From the NCBI GenBank assembly GCA_033064195.1, contig JARBJD010000279.1:1-64000 (forward strand): 64,000 bases of DNA, in the 5' to 3' direction. Shown here piece by piece: positions 45,772-57,507 of the stretch (the first letter of the stretch is position 1; each line of letters begins with the position of its first letter). The position numbers and the translations under genes were made by a program. The stretch is from Blattamonas nauphoetae (taxonomy: Eukaryota; Preaxostyla; Oxymonadida). Under the pieces are notes generated by a model. The model saw only the letters and a list, made by a program, of their open reading frames with translations. It did no database searches and was not told where the DNA came from.

Positions 45772-46619
45772 AAGGCGAAACAGGCAGCAGAGAGACACAC
45801 TCAAGAACTGGACGTGGCTGAAGCAGGGGATGTTCTGAAAGACGAGGGAGACGCACAAGACAACACAATCAAACCGATCTTCGGAACTGCTGGGATGAGC
45901 AACAACTCGCTGCTGATGGTGAGCGAGGACAAGCAGCATGGAGACCACGTGCACACACTCGGCACGCCGTCAATGGTGTCTGTGAAATATGTGGATGCTG
46001 TGAAGTGCGATGGTGAAGCTGGAGTTGTGTCAGTTGATCCAACGCACACTCTGTACCATCGTCTGCACGTGGAGAAGACTCGTGTGGTGGAGAAGAAGAA
46101 GATGGCAGCGCGGATTGTGAGGGGGTTGGAGCGAATGATGGCTGACCATCCGTCGAGTCGATTTCTCAACTTTTAGCGTCAGATGGGATGAAACCGCTTT
46201 CAGGATCGACGAAAAATGAAGAAGATCGTCGTTGGAACGCACCTGAACAGGATTCGAAGGAAGGAGAGACAACGAATGGGCACAAAGAGCAGTATGATCA
46301 CAGCAAGGCGGCAGTTTTTAGGCTTGGCCTCGTCTTGTGGGAGTTGGAGACTGGTCAGGTGCCCTCCGGGGAGCTGGATGCAGTGAATGCGTCTCGGCAG
46401 GTGAAGGCTGGAATCTTGCCGCTGATCCACAACTGGGAGGACCAGGACTTTGCGGACCTCGTCGCCGAATGCCTCTCGCTCTCTCCCGACTCCCGCCCCA
46501 CACTCGCCGATGTGAAGACTCGTCTGACCGAACTGAAGGCAGACCTTCCTCCTGCCGCACATGATCTTCCGCAGCAGAACGAACCAGCCAAGGCGATCTC
46601 TAAAATCGAGACAAACTGA
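45772..46619 (+). pseudogene. Host surface protein-kinase gene, segment 7 (pseudokinase domain)
   Basis: Cytoplasmic part of the receptor-like gene. A charged juxtamembrane helix (KQAAERHTQELDVAEAGD) leads to a degenerate N lobe and then the kinase C lobe. RRWNAPEQ is at the APE position, VFRLGLVLWELETGQVP is the helix F region, and SRPTLADVKTRL the last helix. HRD and DFG motifs are absent, so it is a TKL/tyrosine-kinase-like pseudokinase, a known partner of beta-helix ectodomains in metamonads. A one-base frame change lies near 46165. The stop TGA is at 46617-46619. The sum of frame changes along the gene (about five) makes it a probable pseudogene unless they are base-call errors. Confidence 0.75.
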
Positions 46620-46972
46620 GAAAGCCTTCCCACACACTTCACATTCATCGAACCAGTCACAAACTCGAACATACACACCATTCATCTCACTCTGTCTTCC
46701 ATTCCATAGCCACCGTCTTCATTCTACCAATTTGCTTCACCATCAACCACACTCCCTCTTTATCAGTTTCTGTATCTCAACATCGTCACATCCCAACATA
46801 TATTCAATCGTCACATCTCACTCCACAAACTCCAAAATTCCTGACACTTTTTCGGAGTTGACTTCCTTCTATTCTGAGCGCTCGACACTTTCACTGTGTT
46901 CTGAGTGCATGTTCTCTTTCTTCGGAGATATTTCACCTCTGTTGTTTTCCTTTCCTTCTCCCACCGTCTTCG
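46620..46972. other. 3' flank of the pseudokinase gene
   Basis: CT-rich, no gene. It is followed by insertion H. Confidence 0.5.
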
Positions 46973-47670
46973 TTTCCAACAAACCAGTGCTCATTAACAA
47001 CTGAGACCGGTGACGTGGAAATATACAATGGGTGGCCTGCCCAAGAGAAACAAAACAGAGAAAAAGAAAACTTTATCTGTTGAAAAAATTATGCCCGACA
47101 AGGGACGCAAGGGTCACAGTGTCGGTTCTACCCCTGTTTGGGTGGTTAATGAGCAAAAAAGAGAGAGATCACTGTCTCTGTCCAGAAAGAGCCTCAACGA
47201 GGGAGAGAAAACTGGACAAACATGAGAGGTCAAAAGTGACAAGTGAAATGGAAAGGCCAAAGGGCTGTGCTAGAGTCGGTTTTGCGACAAAACGAGAACG
47301 AACATCAGTTGTGTGGCAGTGTTCGCTGTTAATGAGCACTGGTTTGTTGGAAATGTCATCGCTACGCTCTGACACCCAACAAACCAGGGCTTCATTAACA
47401 ACTGAGTATTGAAAGGAAAAGAATGAGAAGAGAAGAGAAAAGATATCTTTGTGTTCTTCTTCCTAGATCTGGTCATCAGTTGATTTAGGCCGTGACCCAA
47501 TTGGGCTGTCACCACACTGATTGCGAGTTCTCTTACCAACTCAGCACTCTCTCCATTCCGTACTCCCGATTCTCTTTCCTCTTCCGAGTCATGCCTGCCC
47601 TTCTTCCTTCACGAGTCACTACTCAAGTCTCACTTTGCCATAATACTCCACTCCAACCCAAACCTCCCTC

Positions 47671-48345
47671 AGTCAACTGCAGCTTTCCCTCTTCCAAAGG
47701 TGGTCGTTGAGGTGAAAATGTTGGAGAAAGTGCGAACATGCCCGAACTTAATCAGGTCTCTTTCTCCCAAGGATGTCTCCTTGCACTCTCACTCAACTTC
47801 CACGACATTGGTTCGGGTCAGCATGCAGTCTTTCTTCTGAGAGGATGTTCCTCCGCCCTGACACACTTCTTTGTTCTCGATCTCATCCTCCTCCAAGTCA
47901 ACTGCAGCTTTCCCTCTTCCAAAGGTGACCGCCGAGATGAAAATGTTGGAGAAAGTGCCGAACATGCCCGAACTTAATCAGGTCTCTTTCTCCCAAGGAT
48001 GTCTCCTTGCACTCTCACTCAACTTCCACGACATTGGTTCGGGTCAGCATGCAATCTTTCTTCTGAGAGGATGTTCTTCTGCTCCGACACACTTCCTTGT
48101 ACTTGATCTCAACCTCCCCAAGTCAACTGCAGCTTTCCCTCTTCCAAAGGTGACCGCCGAGATGAAAATGTTGGAGAAAGTGCCGAACATGCCCGAACTT
48201 AATCAGGTCTCTTTCTCCCAAGGATGTCTCCTTGCACTCTCACTCAACTGCCACGACCTTGTTTCGGGTCCGCTCGCAATCTTTCTTTTGGGAGGATGTT
48301 CCTCTGCCCTTACAGACTTCTTCGTTTTTGATCTCAACAGCTGAT
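47671..48345 (+). repeat. Three ~225 bp tandem repeats in H2
   Basis: Copies start at about 47671, 47897 and 48121 with GTCAACTGCAGCTTTCCCTC. They are in frame with each other, giving 75-residue protein repeats (NQVSFSQGCLLALSLNFHDI) over 47871-48344. This could be a piece of a repetitive protein gene. No flanking coding sequence supports it. Confidence 0.75.
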
Positions 48346-49288
48346 GAAGCATTTGTATTTGATTGCTTCGAATTCACTGCCAACTGCCAATTCATTGAAC
48401 CTGTCCCGCTTGTTGTTGGGTTGGTGACGGGTTTGTATCCATTCTGAACACTCTTGGGAGTGTATTCTTCGGTACCATCCAGACTCCTTGTTCCATGATG
48501 TCTTCAGGCAATCTTGCTCGTAATCTGTCAAGTGCAGTGAATCTTCGTCTTCCTCATCCATCCCGTGATGTCAATATGGAACATTAGATCATTTACGAAG
48601 AGTTTGTTCGTGACTTGTGCTTTCTTCGCTTCTCCATGTCCTTCAATCCAGTACTCTTTCCCAGCTATCAATACTACTGAGATGCAATCCTGCTTTTACT
48701 GTCTCTTGTTCAACTGGCGTCAAGTCTCCCCAAATTCCGTCATATCACTTCAGCTTCTCCCATCCGACTGTTCTTCAATTCAACGATCTTGTGCAGGGTG
48801 TAACTTGAATGGCGTTCTGTCTCCTCCATTCCTTTCACTTCTGTCCCAGCAAGTCTGTTCTCAACCCATCTTCTGCTTTCCTCGATGCTAGCTCCACCTT
48901 GTGGTGAACAAGCCCAGTATGCCTGTTCTTTCATGACGTCCTTATCACCTCCCAACCCCATTCTTACCTCACTCCTTCTCATCACCTTGCAGCGAATAAC
49001 AGTGATTTCGACAAAGTTGGAGCGGGCCATCCGGTAGTTCTTATCATTTGTCACCCTTCCGTCTCCTGATCCAAATGGTTGCGACAGTCCCTGACAATCG
49101 AGTAGTTCCAACGAGTCTTCTCGTTTTCCCCCAACTTCCGCAACATCGCTTCAGTTCCGCCAGCAGTCGTGGTCTTGACGAGAGAGAATCCCTCGGGACA
49201 GTCTTTGCATCATAGCCCATTCTTTCTGGCTCGATGAAAGTGGACCAAGCTTTTTTGGGGGAGAGCATAAGACTACAATGGAAGAATA
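48346..49288. other. H2 interior, no recognisable gene
   Basis: Mixed short frames on both strands, none with domain character. Confidence 0.4.
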
Positions 49289-49509
49289 GATCTGACTTCC
49301 TTTGTAACTCCCTTCGCGTGGAGTGGAAGATCTGGCTTCCTTTGTAACTCCCTTCGCGTGGAGTGGAAGATCTGGCTTCCGTTGCAACTCCCTTCGCGTG
49401 GAGTGGAAGATCTGGCTTCCTTTGTAACTCCCTTCGTGTGGAGTGGAAGATCTGGCTTCCGTTGCAACTCCCTTCGCGTGGAGTGGAAGATCTGGCTTCC
49501 GTTGCAACT
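49289..49509 (+). repeat. 40 bp minisatellite, about 5.5 copies
   Basis: The unit begins GATCTGGCTTCC and ends GTGGAGTGGAA. The main variant alternates CTTTGTAAC with CGTTGCAAC inside the unit. Confidence 0.9.
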
Positions 49510-49559
49510 TCATCGTCTCCACAAAACGAACAGTATCATAACCGGTGAGCTACGCAATC

Positions 49560-50010
49560 ATAGCTGCCACACCGTCTTGCTCACCATGTCCGGCGAGTTG
49601 ATCTTGAGTATCTTGGAGCACTCACCTGGACCCGTTGCATTGCTGACATTCGACTCAACTCCAATCGTCTTCGTCAAAACTGATTCCTGACATTCCATTC
49701 GGTGGCTCTGGGAAAGTCACTGTTGGAGTTGCGTAAGACACAATCAGAGTCAATGATGTGAGTCTCTTCCTGTGGATGTCATCCCAGGTCGAATAGTTCG
49801 GTGTCAGAAGCAGTATCGCTTCGATCTGTTTCCTTCGACTTCGATATCGGTCTTCAACAATGTGTTCTCCGCGACTGGCCCCATTGATTACTGGCAGTGT
49901 GGCAGATTTTGCCAAAGTGGTGACTATACTCCACAGAGAAGCATTCTTGGTTCGTCAGTGTCGTCGGATGTCAAACCAGGTTTATGCTTGTTTCCGAGCG
50001 AAATCCCTCA
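49560..50010 (-). pseudogene. Decayed fragment of the surface-protein family in H2
   Basis: 49735-49790 closely matches 59358-59415 in the second surface-protein gene (both contain GACACAATCAGAGTC, then a run like GTCTTC...TGGATGTC/TATGTCTTCCCA). It is read on the minus strand like that gene. The surrounding 450 bp look like the same family with many changes. It is a captured or duplicated fragment, not a gene. Confidence 0.5.
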
Positions 50011-51487
50011 CTAACACGTTGAACGGGAGTTGCTGAGCACGTCATGCCTTGATGACATCCTGCGTGAACAATCCAGCCGTGATTTAAGTGGGAAAGAGAG
50101 CAACAATCACTTCGTCAAAACTGGTTGGGTTCATTTCAGCTTCGACTCCAAGTTGTGTTGAGGCACTCGATGTTTTCTGAGGTGCTCCTGGATAAAACTT
50201 TTGTTCCCCCGAGCTTGCCTTTGCCAGATGTTTATTGATGCGTTGAATACTTGATTGGTTTCAATCTTCCCGCTGTCCGTTCTTTTTGGTAGTCTGTGCA
50301 TGTACTTCCAAGTATTTTGAGGACTGTCTTGTGTTCCTCGAACCTGGTTGCTGGAGTCTGATTTCTCAATGCCGAGTCATATATCATCATCATTTGCACT
50401 TGGATTTCGGGATCTTTCCGTATAAATCATTTAAAAACGTGCCAGAGTTGAGTTGGTCATTCCTGATGAGCTGTGACTCTATATTTCCATATGGCGCAAG
50501 TTGTAATGCGATTCGGACTAGAGGTGATCTATTCACGGCTAATGCAAGCAAAAGAAGAAGAGTCAGCGGGTGCTTGTCCTTCATAGATCATGTCCGCCAA
50601 TGACCATGGCTTGCGAGTCGATAAGTGTGATATAGCTCTCACAAGTAGCGCAGGGGTTTGTTAACACCATGGTTGATTGTTCTTACCGACATAGAACCTC
50701 GGACAGACAAAGCCCTCATTCATCAGTTGGTTCGGAGATTTTCCATTCACCTCCTCCTTCTTCGGGAGATCATCATTTCATACAATCAGTTCCAAGATAT
50801 GCACAAGCTGTAAGATCTTGAATTCAAAAAAGCATTGCTACAGAGCTGAGAGATGCTGCTTTTCTGATTTGAGAGGCCTCCCGAAGTATGTCTGAACGAC
50901 CAGGAGTTAAGGAGGGGAAACAGGATCCCCCTCCCCCGTTTAAAAAATTGTTGAAGATTTGACCTTGGGTTTGGAGTTGTGTTGCTTCTTAGCACGCATT
51001 GAGGCCGCAACGACTACATGGTCCTTGAAATGCGAGCTCTCGCATGATGTTCTGAGTTGTCACGACATTAAGAGTTTTTAGTCATAGAAATTGATTCTTC
51101 GCATGTATCTGGCCATAGTGTTGATGAGCCTAGTTTGTCATGGTGGATTCATGAATGTTGTTGAATTTGCTGGTATCCCAAAATTTTGTCGAGTTTAGTG
51201 GCTCCAATCAGATATTGCGTTTAACAGGAGACCACAAAGTGTACCCTCGTCGCAAAGAACTCCATATTTCTAACGTCATATTTGCATTGATCTTTCGATT
51301 TGGTTGGCGGATTTCTTGTTGATTTGCCCACTATGCATAATTGGACGATGACTTGTCACTTCGTATCTGGGGATTTCTCCCTCAAAAACTGGAATTTGCA
51401 GCTTTGTTCGAGAACCTGTGTCCGAGAGAAGAGTTGAAATGCGGTTCATTTAATCAGTCATCGAGCAAGTCTAAGCTTGATTTGGGT
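50011..51487. other. H2 interior, AT-richer stretch without genes
   Basis: Nothing recognised in 1.5 kb. Frames are short and unstructured. Confidence 0.4.
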
Positions 51488-51496
51488 GTTGTCAAC

Positions 51497-53870
51497 GGGT
51501 AGGTCTAGGCTCAGATCTAGAAAAGTCTAGACGCAGATCTGCAGATCGGTCTAGGCGCAGATCTGGAGTCTACACTCAGATCTGTCATTTTCCCCTTCAT
51601 TTCAACTTTATTGCACATTATACTCATCTGAATCATCAATACCGTTAAAATCTCCTGTTTTTGGCTTTTCACTCCACTTTCCGGCATTCTTCCTACTGTT
51701 GTTTCAAAGAACGATCAGAGCATGGGTTGACCAAGTCTCATCACCAGGACAACGAATAACTGCTCCTGGCTGGATGCTCTTCAGCAAGTGTTTGTTCTTT
51801 TATTCCTGTTCCATACTCGTTTTCAGCATTGTCGTTCTCGCTGCTGAATTCCACCTGCAACTCGCGTTTATCAATGCCTGTGGAAAAGCCTGCATTCAAT
51901 CTCACCAGCTATCATCTCTCCTCATGTCTCTACGTTCACTATCACTGATCTCCTCATCCATCCCCCAGGATCTCCTCTTCGAATCGACTCTTCATTCACC
52001 AATCGTATGCCCTTCTCTACTTCTATTGTCTCTCTTGAATTCTTCAGAAGCATCTCATCATTGTCCTGGTCATTTTCTTCCCATCTTTCTTCATCCTGAT
52101 GACCCTCTCGTTTCCTACACACCTCCATCGATTTCGATCAGGAACAAGTTTCCTCCGCTCATGGCTGATAATTGCTACCCACCTGAAAGAATAACAATGA
52201 AACCAGGATGGCAATGAACGAGAAACCTGGAAGAAAAGTGCGAAAAGGAGCGAAGAAGGCGACGATGAGAAGAAAGAGAGTCAGAGGAAAGTGAACGAAG
52301 ACTGAGAGGGACTGCAGAAGAACAAACGCTGAAAGATGAAACAAAAAACCAAAGAAGGACAAAATTGAAACACCCAACTCTACGACTCTAGAAGTCTGAA
52401 CACCTTTGATTCATCTTCAGATTCTGGTTGGAGGGGAATACGAAGGAAAGCCGACCGATATATGGAGCTATAGTACTATTCTCTTTGTAATGTTGACAGG
52501 ATGTGTGTTTTTTTTCACTCCCCTTCATGTTATCTCTTCTCAACAATCTTCACTTCAGATCTGCCGTTTGATGAAGACACAAACAACGAGTCGTTCCGTT
52601 AAATCAAAAACGCGGAGTTTTCTTATCCACTATCTTTCTCACAAGCATCAAAATGTTTGTTTCCCCTTCCGCCCGAGCGACAATTGAAGACAGAATTTCC
52701 GATCACTGGTTCACGCGCAACATCCATCCTCACTTCTTCAAACCCGCCTTCTCCGTTGTTCAGAATACCATTCCACGTCCTCGTGGTCGTGTAGTGTCAT
52801 TGGATGGGTCTGTTTTGCATGAATTGAGCTATCCGACCGCACGAACGGGAGACAGAGAATGATCCGGTCTGGACCACCCCGGAATGACTCGTCCGCTTCG
52901 TCATTCGCCGAAATTGAATCTTCTGATCCTTGATCAATCACTCAACTCGTCAAAAGTGGAAACGGAGGACACGTCAAAGCAGCCAACCAAATGTCAGAGT
53001 AAGAAGAAATATTTCGCATTGGCTGATGGTCTACCGCGTTTGGGAGTGAAAGCGTCGATGGAGGATATTAACAATGCGGTTCGTCCTGTGAATGAAGACG
53101 ATCAATCCACACCGATCCATGACAAGAAGAGGAAAGCATAAACAAATGAATCTCCAACTCCAGCACCTATTTTGGATGCGAGCCCTCCCATTAACACTAT
53201 TTCAACCCTTCAAACATCCTTAATTCATCATTTCACCTTCCCACCAAACTTCCCGTCCAGGGTCGCAGTGTGTCGATCGACGGAGACGATCCGATCGCCC
53301 GCTCACCAATCGCTCTTCCACAACTGGCTGCAGCGCCACCACCCGCGATCCACGTTCGTAGTGACACAAAGTTCATCTCACTTCCCCCACTCCCTCCAAG
53401 AGCCAGACTGTGCGTAACCACCCTCCAAGACCCCTTCCTATCGTTCTCTCGCTTCTTGAACCACAGATCCGTCCTTCTTAATCGCTGGAACATCGAAGAA
53501 CGCCCAGAGATTGAGAAGTGGAAGCAACGGCGGCGGCAGGCAAGACCAAAGGGAGAGTGGATCGGAACATCCTTGCACCAGCCGACCAACCAGTTTGACA
53601 TATCACAACCTCCATTTCACTTCATTTTGAGCACGTCTCTCTCTTTCATGGGTGAGATCAACTCTGAACCAAACTCGAAACTGCAAAGCCAGAAAAAGCG
53701 AGATTATCAACACAAAATTCACATTTCACGTCGAATTTATTGATTGAAAAGGTTTTTCTGTGGAAATGAACGAGAAAATGACAGATCTGCGTGTAGACTT
53801 TCAGATCTGCGCCTAGACCGATCTGCAGATCTGCGCCTAGACTTTTCCGGATCTGAGTCTAGACCTACCC
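51497..53870. mobile_element. Element D: Mutator-like with captured kinase sequence (Pack-MULE type)
   Basis: A perfect 9 bp target duplication GTTGTCAAC (51488-51496 and 53871-53879). The ends read GGGTAGGTCTAGGCTCAGAT, followed by repeated CGCAGATC units, as in element C. The interior holds pieces of a protein kinase gene and Ser/Pro-rich sequence. No transposase is visible. Confidence 0.8.
52420..53141 (+). pseudogene. Protein kinase gene fragment (SNF1/CAMK-like C lobe) in D
   Basis: GGEYEGKPTDIWSYSTILFVMLTG-type text at 52435-52503 matches subdomains VIII-IX of SNF1/AMPK/CAMK-like kinases (the TDIWS and LFVMLTG positions). At 52653-52720, PSARATIEDRISDHWF matches subdomain XI and the end of the domain. 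Between them the sequence is not in one frame and may include an intron near 52504-52640. A basic tail continues to 53141. The N lobe and catalytic loop are missing, so this is a captured 3' fragment. Confidence 0.6.
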
Positions 53871-53879
53871 GTTGTCAAC

Positions 53880-54843
53880 CAGTATAGAAAGGGTTTCATG
53901 AATAGCAGTTGGTTAGTTTGCGACGAGGACATGTACGTATTCTGTTTTGTTTGATCTTTCGGTAGGCCACCCATTGTATATTTCCACGTCACCGGTCTCA
54001 GTTGTTAATGAAGCCCTGGTTTGTTGGGTGTCAGAGCGTAGCGATGACTTTTTCCCAACCTCACTCGTCTTCAGTCGAAGAGAGTATCTTCTTCCTCCAA
54101 CATCGACATCTCAGCTGGATGTCACACACATTCTCTTCCATCAAATAGAATACCTCACGTGGACACTTTTGATTCGAATAAGTTCCCTTTCCTTTCTTTT
54201 CTTCTTCTTTTGACTCGTAGCCGCATGTCTTTCTTCTGCCGTTCTCACCCCTCATTCTGTTCGTCTCACTCTATTCTGTTCTCACTTCCATTCACTCAGT
54301 CATCACTTGTCTTGGACGAGAATGCGTCCATAGGTGATTCATCTGACTTTCCTCGTTCCTTGTCTCCGGAATCACTTCACAGACTCGAAAAGAGTTGGTT
54401 CCGCGTTGCTCACAATCGATTTCGTTGCTATCCATGACTTTTTTCAATGGGAGTCAGTTGTTCAAATCAAGGGCACGATTAACATCCCTTCACTCATTTG
54501 AAACATCGTAGATCATTTCTTTGTTGAACGATCGGACCCTTAGTTTACATGATCACTTCAGTTCAATTGCTCCAACTTGTTCCATTTTGGATCGTTAGCA
54601 CTGTCCTCCAGAAAACACAATTCAGGTTGTACTGTGAAGATTCCACATGTCGGCTCCACTATAATCGATCATGGTTGGCTCTTGAAGTTGACACGAACCG
54701 AACCTTGTGTAGTGGCGCAAAAAATGAATAGAGAATAAGAATCATCAATGAGCTTGTACTCTAAAATGGATTACGTGGATTATCTACTTCGGCTGAGTTC
54801 GTAGTTTTCCCGAGTAAGAGCATGTAGTGACGTCACACTCCAG
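53880..54843. other. End of H2 and intergenic space
   Basis: 53880-54049 is the H2 right end. 54050-54843 is host intergenic DNA between two convergent genes, without any gene or repeat that I can see. Confidence 0.5.
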
Positions 54844-57505
54844 TCAGACGTCTGCATCATGTGTGATTGAATCGTCTGCAATTTCGGTCAGCAGCGCCTG
54901 CTTCTTCTTTTTCTTCCTTTTTGGTTTCTCGTCGGGCTCTCCCTCCAAAAGTGTGGTGTCTTCATTTTCTGCAACTTCTGCAATGTCGGCTGTGTACTTC
55001 TTCTTCTTTCGCTTCTTTTTTCCTTCCACTTCGTGTGGCCTCGAGTCTTCCTCCACTCCTTGTTCCATGATGTGCTCTTCTCCATCGTTCACTGCTTCTT
55101 GCTCTCCATCTGCTTCATCCTTCTTTCCTTTCTTTTTCTTCTTCTTTTTCTTCGAGTCTTGTTTCTCATCGTTCAGTTCAATTGGCGTTTCTTGTTCTCC
55201 AATGATTCCTTCTGCTGTTTCCATCTTTGGTTTTGTGTCTTCATCTCCTTCAATCTTTGTTCTTTGCTCTCCCAAATCTTCTGTTTCAATAATCTTCTCT
55301 TCTTCCTCCTCAACTCGCTTCTTCTTCTTCTTCTTTTTCTTCTCCTTCTTTGTCGTCTCTTCTTCTTCCATATTCCGCTCCATTTGTTCAATCTCCCCTT
55401 CCTCAACCTCATTCTGTCTGTCTCTCTTCTTTGTCTTCCGTTTCGGTCGTTCCACTGTCTCATCGAATGCGCTCGTCTCTTGAACCTCGTTTGCCTGTTC
55501 CATCATTCCCTCGTTGTTCGGTGACAGAACGTCGTCCAGTGTCTCCACTGCCCTCTTCTTCTTTTTCTTCTTCTCCTTTGGTCGTTCATCCAACTCAATT
55601 AATTCTTTGTTATCCAATTCGTTCATCATCGTTTCTGCGTTCTCCTGTGATTTCGATGGATGTTGTGATTGATTAACCATCATTTCAAATGAAGGATCAG
55701 GCATCGGTTTCTTCAACGCTTTCACTGAGTGAGGTCGTTCTTCTTCGTCATCATTCTTCAGATTTAACTGCTCGTTCTTTCCTGGCGCAATGATCAGATC
55801 AGCACGAGTGTCGGTCACGGTCGGTTCGTTCATTTGCTTGATTACAGTGTCGTCTGATTTTTCTTCGGTGTCTTCTTGTTGCTCAATGCATTCCTCTTCC
55901 TCTTCATCTGACACTTTATCGTCTTCCTTCTTCCTCTTTCTCCGACAAACGACACACACAACAATCAGAACAACAAGCATCAGAAACACAACCACTCCAA
56001 CAATCACAGGGATCAGCCACGCCAAAGTCCCCAATCCCGACGACCACGCCTTTCTGGTCGGGAAAGTGAAGAATTCCTCAGTTGTCACGGAATTCCCATA
56101 AGAGAGGCGACCACGAATGGGATTCGAAGAAGAGAGGTTGGAGACGATGGACGAGGCAAGATCGAGTGAAATGAATGTCTCGTTGAACGACGTCGCAATG
56201 CTCGGAAGCAGTTCGATTCTGGCTGATCCTGGTTCTCCTGATTCGCTCTCTCCAACAACTTCGAGGAACAGTCCACACGGGATCAGTGTCGATCCGTGGA
56301 TTTCAACATGGAATGTGTCCTTCTCTTTGTCCCACGTGCTTGTCGAGAGCTCGGCTTGAGGTTTGGGGATGAAGAACGGCGAGTCCAGATTGATGATTGG
56401 CGAAGAGAGTGTGCAATCCGAGGACACGATCCAAGACGAGATACTATCTTCTGTTCCGTCTCCTCCCGACAGACTCCGAACATCAACACTACCATCATCA
56501 GAACACTCGACGTTCCGGCAGACAGATGGGAACGAAGCAAAGTTGGGCGAGTTTGATGTGAAATCGCTTGTGTCAATCGCGAGTGAGCCAGATTTGACGA
56601 GAAAGGCACCCATTGAGAGCTGGCGGAACGACATTTCGGAGATCGACGACGATGAGTTCACAAGTTGGATCGCTCCCGACTCCCATCCACACAGTTCGCT
56701 TGTCTCATCCGAGTTCATTCTTGATGAAGATGGCGTTCCGACGATCGATCCTTGCTTCAGAGTCACAACAGCATTCACAGCAGAGAGCAACACAAACTTC
56801 GACAAGGATACTTCGATCCTTACCACGATCTGTCGGATCTCGAGTGAACTCAGAATCACAATCATCGCTTCTCGTTCGCCCAGCGATGCTGTCGACGGGA
56901 TCACCAGCGTGTTCATCCCATTCTGTTCCGCCGAAAAGAGTCTCAGCGATCCAGTTGTCTGTTCAATCGATGTTCTCTGCTCGGATTCGTCGAGAAGAGC
57001 GATGGACATAGAGTCGATTGAGAGTGACTCCAGAATCTCCCATGCCCAATCCACTGACTTGCACGGTCGATCCTCTTTTCCACACAGTTTGCTCTCCTCT
57101 CCCCGGACAGAAGACACATACATCGTCATGTCCAGCATGACGGGAGGAATGACAAACGTGAGCGGATTCGGAATGCGGACGGCGCCTCCATGCAACGCAT
57201 TGATGCTCGAAATGAAATACTCAGATTCGCGCACGAAGAAAGCATCAGACACATCAACATCGATGAGACATTCGTTTTGGAGAAAGACCACAGTGAACAT
57301 GACTTCCTTCGTTGTTCCATTTTTCATCACGCGGACTTCGTAAGTCCCATCGGGGATTCCTTCGCCTGTCAGGGTCACAGGGACAATCGAGTTTCGTTCG
57401 TAGCCCACTTCAACACTTACGAGTGTTGGGATGGCAGGGATGGTGAAGGAGAGAGGCGAGAGAAAGAGCACATTGATGCTTGAAGCTGTCATGTTCACAA
57501 TCCAG
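54844..57505 (-). CDS. Second giant surface protein, C-terminal part (TM and polybasic tail)
   Basis: Continues the 61819 gene on the other side of element E. The 886 codons here contain further Ig-like/TIG-like strands (TLVSVEVGYERNSIVPVTL), a CGKEDRPCKSVDWAW module, and the conserved juxtamembrane domain SELCGWESGAIQLVNS at about 56700, homologous to that in the first gene. A transmembrane helix, LIPVIVGVVVFLMLVVLIVV, lies at 56020-55950, followed by CRRKRKKE. The cytoplasmic tail of about 370 residues has at least five Lys runs (KKKKKK) alternating with acidic stretches, and no kinase domain. Confidence 0.8.
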
Positions 57506-57507
57506 TA

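Larger units (their letters stand above)
46973..54049. mobile_element. Element H: two-module insertion (H1 381 bp + H2 6.7 kb)
   Basis: H1 (46973-47353) is bounded by TTTCCAACAAACCAGTGCTC and its inverse. H2 (47355-54049) is bounded by GTCATCGCTACGCTCTGACA and its inverse, with CCCAACAAACCAGGGCTTCA inward. As in F and G, only the outermost pair of ends share further homology (ACTGAGACCGGTGACGTGG, on both sides). H lies in the space between the pseudokinase gene and the 54844 gene. It contains the Mutator-like element D. Confidence 0.7.

Noticed and set aside
49289-49509. A CRISPR array
   Set aside because: The 40 bp units are contiguous without spacers, in a eukaryotic setting. It is a minisatellite.
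54827-55676. Plus-strand Ser/Phe-rich frames at the end of the second surface gene
   Set aside because: Antisense of the lysine/glutamate-rich tail. AAG and GAA runs read as CTT and TTC.
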